Shown: positions 49,989 to 58,422 of the stretch, in pieces
Position numbering within the stretch: position 1 is the stretch's first letter
Layout: every line of letters begins with the position of its first letter
Source: Saccharospirillum sp043196875
Lineage (GTDB): Bacteria; Pseudomonadota; Gammaproteobacteria; Pseudomonadales; Natronospirillaceae
Direction: 5' to 3'
Assembly: GCF_043196875.1 (NCBI RefSeq)
Contig: NZ_JBEBMX010000002.1
Span: 310,001-374,000, forward strand
Length of the DNA: 64,000 nt
Program-made: the position numbers and the translations under genes
The notes under the pieces: model-generated
Databases searched by the model: none
Seen by the model: only the letters and a program-made list of their open reading frames with translations
Told to the model about the DNA's origin: nothing

Positions 49989-51014
49989 TTACTTGGCGTT
50001 CATCAGGGCAACGGTGTTGTCCAGCATACGGTTGGAGAAGCCCCATTCGTTGTCATACCAGGACATGACCTTAACCAGACGGCCCTGGACGCGGGTTTGA
50101 GTCGCATCAAAGCTGGAGCTGTACGGGTTGTGGTTGAAGTCGGTGGAGACCAGTGGTTCTTCGTTAACGGCCAGAACAGACGCCAGTTTCGGATCGGCAG
50201 CGATGGCGTCAGCGATGACCTTGTTGATTTCTTCAACGCTGGTGTCGCGGCTGGCCGTGAAGCTCAGGTCGACCAGAGAAACGTTGGCGGTCGGTACGCG
50301 GATCGACAGGCCGTCGAACTTGCCCTGCAGTTCCGGAACCACCAGACCGGTAGCCGCAGCGGCGCCGGTTTTGGTCGGGATCATGTTCAGCGCAGCAGCG
50401 CGGGCACGGTAGAGGTCAGAGTGATACACATCGCTCAGACGCTGGTCGTTGGTATAGGAGTGAATGGTGGTCATCAGACCACTTTCGATACCGACGCTGT
50501 CGTTCAGTACCTTGGCAACCGGTGCCAGGCAGTTGGTGGTGCACGAAGCGTTGGAGATAACGGTCATGTCTGAAGTCAGCACGCTGTCGTTAACGCCGTA
50601 AACCACGGTGGCGTCCACTTCTTTGCCCGGTGCAGAGATGATGACTTTCTTGGCGCCAGCGGTGATGTGCTTGCTGGCATCAGCCTTGGTGGCGAAGAAA
50701 CCGGTGCACTCGTAAACCACGTCGACCTTCAGTTCAGCCCACGGCAGGTTGGCCGGGTCGCGCTCAGAGCAGGTGATGATCTTGTCGCCGTTGACGTACA
50801 ACGCTTCGTTGTCGTAATCGACCTTGGCATTGAAGCGACCGTGAACGGTGTCGTACTTGGTCAGGTGAGCATTGGTCTTGGAGTCGCCCAGATCGTTGAT
50901 GGCAACGATTTCGATGGGGTAGTCCTTACCGTCCTGCTTGGCTTCGTACAGAGCTTTCAGGACATTCCGGCCGATGCGGCCATAGCCATTAATCGCAACG
51001 CGTATCTTGGACAT
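49989..51014 (-). CDS. gap: Glyceraldehyde-3-phosphate dehydrogenase, type I
   Basis: The 341-residue GAPDH has the NAD-binding INGYGRIGRNVLKAL, Asp in AINDLGD, the catalytic SNASCTTNCLAPVAK (Cys near residue 158), the His in MTTIHSYTNDQ and the C-terminal SWYDNEWGFSNRM. It oxidises glyceraldehyde-3-phosphate, the triose made by Entner-Doudoroff cleavage. AGAGGAGCACAAA precedes the ATG. Two HexR-type operators in the upstream region fit control by the neighbouring hexR gene. The organism uses the ED route, so this may be the glycolytic rather than the gluconeogenic isozyme. Confidence 0.96.
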   Translation of the reverse strand: MSKIRVAINGYGRIGRNVLKALYEAKQDGKDYPIEIVAINDLGDSKTNAHLTKYDTVHGRFNAKVDYDNEALYVNGDKIITCSERDPANLPWAELKVDVVYECTGFFATKADASKHITAGAKKVIISAPGKEVDATVVYGVNDSVLTSDMTVISNASCTTNCLAPVAKVLNDSVGIESGLMTTIHSYTNDQRLSDVYHSDLYRARAAALNMIPTKTGAAAATGLVVPELQGKFDGLSIRVPTANVSLVDLSFTASRDTSVEEINKVIADAIAADPKLASVLAVNEEPLVSTDFNHNPYSSSFDATQTRVQGRLVKVMSWYDNEWGFSNRMLDNTVALMNAK

Positions 51015-51168
51015 TTTGTGCTCCTCTAAGCGTGATTAGGCGGTTTTTGCGCCACCGCCGTTCGAAGTGCGAGTCGAGGTCGGGCGGGGCCGGACATCGT
51101 CTCTTAAGCTTGGCTGTTGTTGTGCGATCCTTGCCGGCCTGTTGTCGACTTTGATCGTCTGGTTATGT

Positions 51169-51183
51169 TGTAGCTTATTTACA
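51169..51183. promoter_or_regulatory. HexR-type operator 1, gap upstream region
   Basis: TGTAGCTTATTTACA matches the HexR consensus TGTARTWWWAYTACA at 13 of 15 positions. A TATAAC -10-like box for gap lies just upstream on the minus strand (51187-51192), so a bound protein would cover the transcription start. Confidence 0.65.
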
Positions 51184-51241
51184 TCGTTATACAACAAAGC
51201 GGCCGCATTCTGCCACCGATCAGCCAGATTGAACAGCAGTT

Positions 51242-51256
51242 TGTAGTTTTATTACA
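51242..51256. promoter_or_regulatory. HexR-type operator 2, between gap and hexR
   Basis: TGTAGTTTTATTACA matches the HexR consensus at all 15 positions. It lies 228 bp upstream of the gap start and 52 bp past the hexR stop, in a 293-bp gap with no other gene. Confidence 0.75.
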
Positions 51257-51307
51257 TGATTTGGGTCAAGAAGGCAGGCGATAGCCGCAACTGCCATTCA
51301 GTAAGGT

Positions 51308-52168
51308 TCAGTCGGTTTCGGCTGATTTAAAGCGGGTGTCGGCGAGTGCTGCCTTGATGCGCTTTAAGTGGCTCTGGAATTCCGGGCCGTGTTTGAGGAT
51401 GACGCCGGTGGCGAGTACATCGATAACCGTCAGGTGCACGATGCGCGAGGTCATGGGTGTATAGATGTCGGTGTTTTCTGGGCTGTCGACACCGAGCAGA
51501 ATATGGCTGTCTTCGGCCAGCGGTGAATGCGGCTGGGTGATGGCGATAACAGTGGCACCGGAGTCGCGCGCAATGCGTGCGGTCTCTACCAGGGCAATGG
51601 TGCGGCCGGTGTTGGAAATAATGATCACCACATCGCCCGGCTTGGTGGCGGCTGCGGCCATGCGCTGCTGTAATACATCGGTGTAGGCGACGCAGGGCGT
51701 GTTCATGCGGAAGAACTTGTGCTGCGCATCCATGGCGACGCTGCCGGACGCGCCCAGGCCGTAGATTTCGATGCGTCGTGCCTGTGCCAGCGTATCGACG
51801 GTGCGGCTTAAGGCATTGGGATCGATAGAGCGTTTGGCGTCGGAGATGGCGCTCATCGTCGCCTCGAAAATTTTGCTCGAGTATTCCTCGACGTTGTCGC
51901 TGGCTTCGACGTTGCGGTTCACATAGGGCGTGCCGGTAGCCAGGCATTGTGCCAGCTTCAGTTTGAAGTCGGGGAAGCCGGTGCAGTCGAGGCTGCGGCA
52001 AAAGCGGTTGACCGTCGGTTCAGAAACGTCGGCGGCCTTGGCCAGGCTGGCAATACTGGAACGAATCGCTTTGTTCGGATCTTCGAGAATGACCTGGGCG
52101 ACCTTGCGTTCGCTCTTGCTCAGGCAGCTCGGGTTCGACTTGAGTCGTTCCAGAATGTTCAATGACAT
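51308..52168 (-). CDS. hexR: HexR, RpiR-family regulator of hexose catabolism
   Basis: This 286-residue RpiR-type regulator has an N-terminal helix-turn-helix (about residues 1-77; SIASLAKAADVSEPTVNRFCRSLDCTGFPDFKLKLA, a hallmark of HexR) and a SIS sugar-phosphate-binding domain (about 115-245; IEIYGLGASGSVAMDAQHKFFRM, IIISNTGRT). HexR binds TGTA-N7-TACA palindromes and is released by 2-keto-3-deoxy-6-phosphogluconate. It is divergent from zwf with an operator between, the usual proteobacterial arrangement, and matching sites precede gap. Confidence 0.93.
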   Translation of the reverse strand: MSLNILERLKSNPSCLSKSERKVAQVILEDPNKAIRSSIASLAKAADVSEPTVNRFCRSLDCTGFPDFKLKLAQCLATGTPYVNRNVEASDNVEEYSSKIFEATMSAISDAKRSIDPNALSRTVDTLAQARRIEIYGLGASGSVAMDAQHKFFRMNTPCVAYTDVLQQRMAAAATKPGDVVIIISNTGRTIALVETARIARDSGATVIAITQPHSPLAEDSHILLGVDSPENTDIYTPMTSRIVHLTVIDVLATGVILKHGPEFQSHLKRIKAALADTRFKSAETD

Positions 52169-52315
52169 GCGTGCGCTATCCTTAAATGGTCGCCTTGGGC
52201 CTTGATGATGTCGCTAACTAGTCGCTGGCGGATTGTATGGAATATCCCGGGCCAGCGAAAGGCTGACAGCCTTGCACGCTGGCGGTGGTAACCAGCGTTC
52301 AGGCGGCCTGATGTC

Positions 52316-52332
52316 TTGTTGTAAAATTACAA
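52316..52332. promoter_or_regulatory. HexR-type operator 3, hexR-zwf divergent region
   Basis: TTGTTGTAAAATTACAA fits TTGTAATWWWATTACAA at 15 of 17 positions. It is 80 bp before zwf and 148 bp before hexR, placed to control zwf and possibly hexR itself. Confidence 0.65.
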
Positions 52333-52411
52333 TTATAGGCGACATTAAGCCCTCAATGCCGTAAAATTGGAAAAAAACTACAGTTCACCGCCTTAGGTAT
52401 CGGAGTCATCT

Positions 52412-53893
52412 ATGGATCAACTGACAGCCAGCAGCCCTTGTAACGTCGTCATCTTCGGCGGCAACGGCGATCTGGCTATCCGCAAGCTGTTGCCGGCACT
52501 CTACAACCTCGATCGTACCGGTTATCTGGGTGACAACACCCGCGTGATCGGCGCTTCGCGTACCGATCTGGGCCACGACGGCTATCTCGATCTGGTCAAG
52601 CAGGGGCTGGATCAATTTGTCGATCGCGCCCAGTGGGATGAAGCTGTCTGGGAACGGTTTTCCAAGCGCCTGACTTATGTGGCTGTGAATGCGCGCGAAC
52701 CGGAAACCTTTAAAAATCTGGCGGCCGAGCTGGATCAGGATTTCAGTTGCCAGGATACCGTTTATTACCTGTCCACCGCGCCGGACTTTTTCGGTGAGAT
52801 CAGTCGCAATCTGAACGAAGCCGGTCTGGTGAATAGCAGCAGTCGGGTGGTGCTGGAAAAACCCATCGGTAAAAGTCTGGCGTCATCGAAGGTGATCAAC
52901 GATGGGGTGTCGGAAATTTTTGCCGAGAACAATATCTATCGCATCGACCATTATCTGGGTAAAGAGACGGTTCAGAACTTGCTGGCGGTGCGTTTTGCCA
53001 ATGCCTTGTTTGAACCGGTCTGGACCAACGCTCATATCGACAATGTGCAGATCACCGTCGCCGAAACCGTCGGCGTCGAAGGCCGCTGGGGTTATTACGA
53101 CGATTCCGGCGCCTTGCGCGACATGATTCAGAACCACCTGCTGCAATTATTGTGTCTGGTGGCCATGGGTGTGCCGGTGTCGCTCGATGCCGACGCGGTG
53201 CGTGCTGAGAAATTAAAAGTACTGAAATCGCTGCAGACCATGAGTCTCGATAAAGTACGCCGCAACACCGTCCGTGCGCAGTACGCGGCCGGTAACGTCG
53301 GCGGCAAGGCGGTACCGGGTTATAAAGAAGAAGAGGGCGGCAAGCCCAATTCGCAGACCGAAACCTTTGTCGCCATTCGCGCCGATATTCATAACTGGCG
53401 CTGGCGCGGAGTACCATTCTATTTGCGCACCGGTAAGCGACTGCCGGCGCGCTACAGCGAGATCGTTATCCAGTTTAAAGACGTGCCGCACTCCATCTTC
53501 CCGGAAGGCTCCAACCTGGCATCGAACAAGCTGGTGATTCGTCTGCAACCGGAAGAATCCATTCAGCTCAACATGATGAACAAACTGCCGGGCCTGGGTG
53601 AAGGCATGCAGGTCACGCCGGTGACGCTGAACCTGACCATGCCCGATCACATCGCCGACTCGCGCGTGCCGGAAGCTTATGAACGTCTGATTCTTGATGT
53701 GATCCGCGGAAACTCCACTCTGTTCGTGCACCGCGATGAAGTCGAAGCTGCCTGGGTCTGGGCCGATGCCATTCTCGATGGCTGGAAACAATCAACGGTC
53801 GCACCGCACAGCTACCCGGCCGGCAGTTGGGGCCCGCAAGCGGCCTTCGAACTGGTGGCGCGAGATGGCCGTAGTTGGCAGGAAAGCAACTGA
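52412..53893 (+). CDS. zwf: Glucose-6-phosphate 1-dehydrogenase
   Basis: A 493-residue G6PDH. It has the coenzyme loop VVIFGGNGDLAIRKLLPAL (residue 12), the active-site RIDHYLGKETVQNLLAVRFAN (about residue 177) and PFYLRTGKRLPAR (about residue 335). It oxidises glucose-6-phosphate to 6-phosphogluconolactone, feeding the Entner-Doudoroff route. The usual GASGDL reads GGNGDL, as in several marine gammaproteobacteria. CGGAG precedes the ATG. It is first in the zwf-pgl-edd-glk-eda series, and a HexR site lies upstream. Confidence 0.96.
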   Translation: MDQLTASSPCNVVIFGGNGDLAIRKLLPALYNLDRTGYLGDNTRVIGASRTDLGHDGYLDLVKQGLDQFVDRAQWDEAVWERFSKRLTYVAVNAREPETFKNLAAELDQDFSCQDTVYYLSTAPDFFGEISRNLNEAGLVNSSSRVVLEKPIGKSLASSKVINDGVSEIFAENNIYRIDHYLGKETVQNLLAVRFANALFEPVWTNAHIDNVQITVAETVGVEGRWGYYDDSGALRDMIQNHLLQLLCLVAMGVPVSLDADAVRAEKLKVLKSLQTMSLDKVRRNTVRAQYAAGNVGGKAVPGYKEEEGGKPNSQTETFVAIRADIHNWRWRGVPFYLRTGKRLPARYSEIVIQFKDVPHSIFPEGSNLASNKLVIRLQPEESIQLNMMNKLPGLGEGMQVTPVTLNLTMPDHIADSRVPEAYERLILDVIRGNSTLFVHRDEVEAAWVWADAILDGWKQSTVAPHSYPAGSWGPQAAFELVARDGRSWQESN

Positions 53894-53898
53894 CCGCT

Positions 53899-53998
53899 AG
53901 ACGCTGAACGGGAGCGGTACGCCGCCCGGACGTGAGACGCCAATGAGCGTAACCCGGCGTTTGGCGTCCGGGCGGCGTACCGCTTCCGTGAAGCGTCT
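53899..53998. repeat. Long inverted-repeat intergenic element, copy 1 (zwf-pgl)
   Basis: Arms of at least 20 bp are perfectly complementary (53913-53932 and 53965-53984). They extend imperfectly outward as AGACGCTGAACGGGAG against CTTCCGTGAAGCGTCT. The 32-bp loop has a further GACGCCAA/TTGGCGTC pair. The left end (CCGCTAGACGCT-AACGGGAG) is shared with the element at 54722-54792, so this is a repeat family and not just a terminator. Confidence 0.75.
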
Positions 53999-54022
53999 CC
54001 CAGATAGCCGAAGGATATCCAA

Positions 54023-54715
54023 ATGCAACAACTCGATTTTAACAGCCGCGATGCGCTGACTGAACAATTGGCCGGTGACATTATCGAACGCCTGGCTGCA
54101 GCCATCGCCGAGACCGGCGAGGCGGGTCTGGCGGTTTCCGGCGGTCGCACGCCGGTGGATTTGTTTAAAGCCTTGAGCGTGGCCGACCTGGATTGGTCCA
54201 AGGTAACCATCACGCTGGTCGATGAACGCTGGGTCGACCCCAGTGACGACGACAGCAATGAAAAGTTGGTGCGCATTCATTTGTTGCAAAATAACGCCGC
54301 TGCGGCGCGTTTTATCGCGCACAAGAGCGATTACGCCACTCCGTTCGAGGCCGAAGCCAGCCTGAACAAAAAGCTCGCGGCGTTGCCGGAACAATTGACC
54401 GTGACCTTGCTGGGCATGGGTGAAGACGGCCATACCGCCTCTTTCTTCCCCGGCGCGGAAACGCTGAATAAGGCGCTGGACACCCATAACCACATTGATT
54501 GTTGCGGCGTGGTACCGAAAACCGCACCGCACGCCCGCATGACGCTGACACTGAAGCGCATTCTGCACAGCGATTGGATCGTGCTGCATTTAACCGGCGC
54601 CGGTAAAAAGCCGGTACTGGAAGCGGCGCTGGGCGATGGCCCGGTGGTGGAGTTACCGGTGCGCTCGGTGCTGAAGCAGACGCTGACGCCAGTGTCGGTC
54701 TATTGGGCGGAATAA
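54023..54715 (+). CDS. pgl: 6-Phosphogluconolactonase
   Basis: A 230-residue enzyme of the DevB/SOL type, with GLAVSGGRTPVDLFKALS (residue 34), TLVDERWVDPSDDDSNEKLVR (residue 68) and LLGMGEDGHTASFFPGAETL (residue 132). It hydrolyses 6-phosphogluconolactone to 6-phosphogluconate, between Zwf and Edd. Both intergenic gaps around it contain related inverted-repeat elements, so its mRNA would be flanked by large hairpins. AAGGATATCC precedes the ATG. Confidence 0.94.
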   Translation: MQQLDFNSRDALTEQLAGDIIERLAAAIAETGEAGLAVSGGRTPVDLFKALSVADLDWSKVTITLVDERWVDPSDDDSNEKLVRIHLLQNNAAAARFIAHKSDYATPFEAEASLNKKLAALPEQLTVTLLGMGEDGHTASFFPGAETLNKALDTHNHIDCCGVVPKTAPHARMTLTLKRILHSDWIVLHLTGAGKKPVLEAALGDGPVVELPVRSVLKQTLTPVSVYWAE

Positions 54716-54721
54716 GCCGCT

Positions 54722-54792
54722 AGACGCTCAACGGGAGACGCCGAACGCTAGATAGCGCTAACACGGCGTCCAGCGTCTCCCGTCCAGCGTCT
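54722..54792. repeat. Inverted-repeat intergenic element, copy 2 (pgl-edd)
   Basis: Outer arms AGACGCT (54722-54728) and AGCGTCT (54786-54792), then a perfect CGGGAGACGC/GCGTCTCCCG pair (54732-54741, 54773-54782) around a 31-bp loop. It begins with the same word as copy 1 but has a shorter, different interior, as expected for diverged copies of a small mobile hairpin element. Confidence 0.72.
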
Positions 54793-54822
54793 TCCGTAAA
54801 AAATTCAGAGGTAGAGTTAACA

Positions 54823-56649
54823 ATGAACACCACCTTACAAACCGTCACCAATCGCATCATTGAGCGCAGCGGGCCTTCGCGCCGTCGCTATCTGGAGCGG
54901 ATGCGCGATGCCGGTGAAAATATTCCTGATCGCCGCCAGTTAAGCTGCGGCAATCTGGCGCATGGCTTCGCCGCCTGTTCCGAAGATGAAAAGAACACCA
55001 TCAAGATGATGAACCAGGCCAACCTGGGCATCGTCACCGCCTACAACGATATGTTGAGCGCCCACCATCCGTACGAGCGTTTCCCCAACATCATCAAGCA
55101 GGCCGCGCGTGAAATGGGCTGTACCGCTCAGGTCGCTGGTGGCGTACCGGCCATGTGCGACGGCGTAACCCAGGGTCAGCCGGGCATGGAGCTGAGCCTG
55201 TTCAGCCGCGACACCATTGCCATGGCGACCGGTGTCGCGCTGTCGCACAACATGTTCGATGCCGCGCTCTACTTGGGTGTGTGCGACAAGATCGTCCCCG
55301 GTCTGGTGATCGGCGCGCTGCGTTTTGGTTATCTGCCGTCGGTCTTTGTACCGGCCGGCCCCATGCCGTCGGGTCTACCCAACAAGGAAAAAGCCCGGGT
55401 GCGTCAGGAATACGCTCAGGGCAAAGTCGGCCGCGATGAACTGCTGCAGGCCGAGTCCGATTCCTACCACAGCGCCGGTACCTGTACTTTTTACGGCACT
55501 GCGAATTCCAACCAGATGCTGATGGAATTTATGGGTCTGCATCTACCAGGTTCGAGCTTTGTGAACCCGGAAACGCAAATGCGCGATGCGCTGACGCGGG
55601 AAGCGGCCCAACAGGCGATTCGTTTGACCAAACAAAACGGTCAGTACACGCCGATTGCCGAAGTGCTCGACGAGAAAGCCTTTGTTAACGGCATGGTCGG
55701 GCTGCTCTCAACCGGTGGTTCCACCAACCTGACCATTCATATGATCGCCATGGCGCGCGCCGCTGGCATCATTTTGAAATGGGAAGATTTCTCCGATCTG
55801 TCCAAGGTTGTACCGACCCTGGCGCATGTCTACCCCAACGGCATGGCCGACGTGAACCACTTCCACGCCGCCGGTGGTCTGGGTTATGTGATGGGTGAAT
55901 TACTTGGCGCCGGTTTGTTGCATGCCGATGTGAAAACCATCTTCGGTACGGGCCTGGATGGTTACACTCAGGAGCCGTTTATGGACGGTGACGAAGTCGA
56001 ATTCCGCCCGGGCACGACGCAATCGCTGGATGAAGACATCGTGCGTCCGGCCAGTAATCCGTTCAGCCCACAAGGCGGCCTGCAGGTATTGAAGGGCAAC
56101 CTGGGTACCGGTGTGATCAAGGTGTCGGCAGTGAGCGAAGATCACCGCATTATCGAAGGTCCGGCTGTGGTGTTCGAAAGCCAGCACGATTTGCAGGAAG
56201 CCTTTAAAGCCGGCGATCTGGATCGTGATTGCGTTGTGGTCGTTCGCTTCCAGGGCCCTAAAGCCAACGGCATGCCCGAATTGCACAAATTGACGCCGCC
56301 GCTGGGCGTCTTGCTTGATCGCGGTCACAAGGTTGCGCTGGTAACCGACGGCCGTATGAGCGGTGCCTCCGGCAAGGTGCCGGCGGCGATTCATATGTCG
56401 CCCGAGGCGAGCGAAGGTGGTCCGCTGGCGAAGGTGAAAGCCGGCGACATCATTCGTCTGGACGCCGATGCCGGTACCGTCGAAGTGCGCGTCGATGCTC
56501 AGCAATGGGCGCAGCGCACCCCGGTTATCGCTGATTTGAAAGACAACCAGTTTGGCGTTGGTCGCGAACTGTTCGCGCCGATGCGGGCTGCGGTGAATAC
56601 CGCCGAAGAGGGTGCCACCATCTTCCGCTTTGAAGATTTCGAGGACTGA
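54823..56649 (+). CDS. edd: 6-Phosphogluconate dehydratase
   Basis: The 608-residue [4Fe-4S] dehydratase of the IlvD/Edd family has NLGIVTAYNDMLSAHHPYERFP, VPAMCDGVTQGQPGMELSLFSRD (cluster Cys, about residue 110), CTFYGTANSNQMLMEFMG (second Cys, about 223) and TDGRMSGASGKVPAAIH (about residue 507). It dehydrates 6-phosphogluconate to 2-keto-3-deoxy-6-phosphogluconate, the step specific to the Entner-Doudoroff pathway. AGAGGTAGAG precedes the ATG. glk starts 2 bp after its stop, so the two are translated together. Confidence 0.96.
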   Translation: MNTTLQTVTNRIIERSGPSRRRYLERMRDAGENIPDRRQLSCGNLAHGFAACSEDEKNTIKMMNQANLGIVTAYNDMLSAHHPYERFPNIIKQAAREMGCTAQVAGGVPAMCDGVTQGQPGMELSLFSRDTIAMATGVALSHNMFDAALYLGVCDKIVPGLVIGALRFGYLPSVFVPAGPMPSGLPNKEKARVRQEYAQGKVGRDELLQAESDSYHSAGTCTFYGTANSNQMLMEFMGLHLPGSSFVNPETQMRDALTREAAQQAIRLTKQNGQYTPIAEVLDEKAFVNGMVGLLSTGGSTNLTIHMIAMARAAGIILKWEDFSDLSKVVPTLAHVYPNGMADVNHFHAAGGLGYVMGELLGAGLLHADVKTIFGTGLDGYTQEPFMDGDEVEFRPGTTQSLDEDIVRPASNPFSPQGGLQVLKGNLGTGVIKVSAVSEDHRIIEGPAVVFESQHDLQEAFKAGDLDRDCVVVVRFQGPKANGMPELHKLTPPLGVLLDRGHKVALVTDGRMSGASGKVPAAIHMSPEASEGGPLAKVKAGDIIRLDADAGTVEVRVDAQQWAQRTPVIADLKDNQFGVGRELFAPMRAAVNTAEEGATIFRFEDFED

Positions 56650-56651
56650 GC

Positions 56652-57656
56652 ATGGCCCAATACGGTTTGATCGCCGATATCGGCGGCACCAACGCCCGCT
56701 TTGCGCTGGCACCTATCAATACCTTTGATCCAGCAACCGGACCGCAATTGACTGAAGGCGACCTAGTGGCAGTGGCCGGGCTCAACGGCGCTGAATACGA
56801 CACCATTGCCGACGCCATTCGCGCCTATCTGGCGGGTCCGGCTGCCGACTATGACCGGCCTGAACATGCGGTGATGGCGATTGCCTGTCCAACCGATCAG
56901 GACCGCATCACCATGACCAACCACACTTGGTCGTTCAGTGTGCGTGAACTGCAGGCGGACATTGGACTGGCGTCACTGCATTTCATCAATGACTTCAATG
57001 CGCTGGCCAATTCCATTCCACATTTGACGGCCGATGATGTGGTCAAAATCGGCCGTGGCGAGGGTCTGCCGGGATGGCCAATGGCGGTTACTGGTCCGGG
57101 AACGGGGCTTGGTGTTGCCGGCCTGGCGTTCAGTGAGACCGGCCCGGTAACGCTGCAAACCGAAGGCAGCCATGTCAATTTTGCGCCATCGGACGCTGTA
57201 GAAATCGATATTCTGCGGTTCTTGATGAATCGCTATGAGCGCGTTTCGGCAGAGCGTTTGATTTCTGGCATGGGCTTGGAGAACACCTACCAGGCTTTGT
57301 GTGATCGTCAGGGAGTCGCCCCACAAAGCTTGAAAGCCGCCGATATTTCACAGCGGGCGTTGGATCGTGCTGACCCTTTGTGTGAAGAAGCGCTGGCGCG
57401 ATTCTGTGCCATCCTGGGCAGCTACGCCGGCGATGTCGCCTTGATGATGGGTGCCAAAGGCGGTGTGTATATCGCCGGTGGCATCGTGCCCCGCTTTGTC
57501 GACTATTTCGCCACCAGTCAATTCCGTGCCCGCTTTGAAGCCAAAGGGCGGTTGCGCGGTTTTGTCGAAAGTGTGCCCACCTACGTGGTGGTATCCAAAC
57601 AACCTGGTCTGCTCGGTGCAGCGGCCGTTCTGAACCATCGCCACAACGCCCACTGA
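56652..57656 (+). CDS. glk: Glucokinase
   Basis: A 334-residue glucokinase of the proteobacterial Glk family: ATP-binding LIADIGGTNARFAL (residue 5), active-site INDFNALANSIPHL (residue 113, catalytic Asp), TGPGTGLGVAGL (residue 151) and GGVYIAGGIVPRF. It phosphorylates glucose to glucose-6-phosphate for Zwf. It is tightly packed between edd and eda. The presence of glk with no PTS enzyme in view, and an ABC sugar ATPase a little downstream, suggests uptake of free glucose or oligosaccharides. Confidence 0.95.
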   Translation: MAQYGLIADIGGTNARFALAPINTFDPATGPQLTEGDLVAVAGLNGAEYDTIADAIRAYLAGPAADYDRPEHAVMAIACPTDQDRITMTNHTWSFSVRELQADIGLASLHFINDFNALANSIPHLTADDVVKIGRGEGLPGWPMAVTGPGTGLGVAGLAFSETGPVTLQTEGSHVNFAPSDAVEIDILRFLMNRYERVSAERLISGMGLENTYQALCDRQGVAPQSLKAADISQRALDRADPLCEEALARFCAILGSYAGDVALMMGAKGGVYIAGGIVPRFVDYFATSQFRARFEAKGRLRGFVESVPTYVVVSKQPGLLGAAAVLNHRHNAH

Positions 57657-57688
57657 GGTGAGGCAAACGCCTTCTTGGAGAGATGCAA

Positions 57689-58318
57689 ATGAGCTATTCC
57701 GTCAGCGAGATTCTGCAACAAGCCTATCCGGTGATGCCGGTATTGGCGGTTAATCGGGTTGAAGATGCCCGGCCTTTGGCCGAGGCGTTGAAAGCCGGTG
57801 GTTTAAAAGTGCTGGAGGTGACCTTGCGCACCGAAGCGGCCATCGAGGTCATCGCCGAAATGAAAAAAGTCGAGGGCGTTATCGTCGGCGCGGGCACCGT
57901 GACCCGGGTTGAGCAACTGAAACAACTCGAAGACGTCGGTGCTGATTTCGCCATCAGCCCGGGCGCTACACCGCGTCTGTTGGATGCCGGTTTGCAGGCG
58001 TCCATGCCGTTTTTGCCGGCGGTCGCCAGTGTCTCTGAAATGATGCAGGGCATGGAACTGGGTTACACCCATTTCAAATTCTTCCCGGCGGCGGCGTCTG
58101 GTGGCGTGTCGGCGCTTAAGGCCTTTGCCGGTCCGTTCCCGGACGTGCGTTTCTGCCCGACCGGTGGCATTTCCGTTAAGGACTTCCGCGATTATCTGGC
58201 CTTGGATAATGTCGCCTGTGTCGGCGGCTCCTGGGTGGTACCGGCCGATGCCTTGAACCAGGGTGACTGGGGTCGTATTGAGCAGCTGGCGCGCGAAGCC
58301 TGCGAACTGGCCGGTTGA
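57689..58318 (+). CDS. eda: KDPG aldolase
   Basis: A 209-residue class I aldolase with LEVTLRTEAA, VGAGTVTRVEQ, SPGATPRLLDA, the Schiff-base Lys in HFKFFPAAASGG (about residue 132) and CPTGGISVKDFRDYL. It cleaves 2-keto-3-deoxy-6-phosphogluconate to pyruvate and glyceraldehyde-3-phosphate, which feeds Pyk/AceEF and Gap encoded in the same window. Of two ATGs, the second (57689) has GGAGAG at proper spacing; the first (57683) sits on the site. It is the last classical gene of the ED series. Confidence 0.95.
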   Translation: MSYSVSEILQQAYPVMPVLAVNRVEDARPLAEALKAGGLKVLEVTLRTEAAIEVIAEMKKVEGVIVGAGTVTRVEQLKQLEDVGADFAISPGATPRLLDAGLQASMPFLPAVASVSEMMQGMELGYTHFKFFPAAASGGVSALKAFAGPFPDVRFCPTGGISVKDFRDYLALDNVACVGGSWVVPADALNQGDWGRIEQLAREACELAG

Positions 58319-58422
58319 TCCGGCCGCCGGCTTGGCTTGTCGAACAGCCTTAGTACAATAACAACTCTTCGTTTCCAGACGTTGCCCGGCTTTGGTCGGG
58401 CGCGTTCTTTAGGCAACCATTC

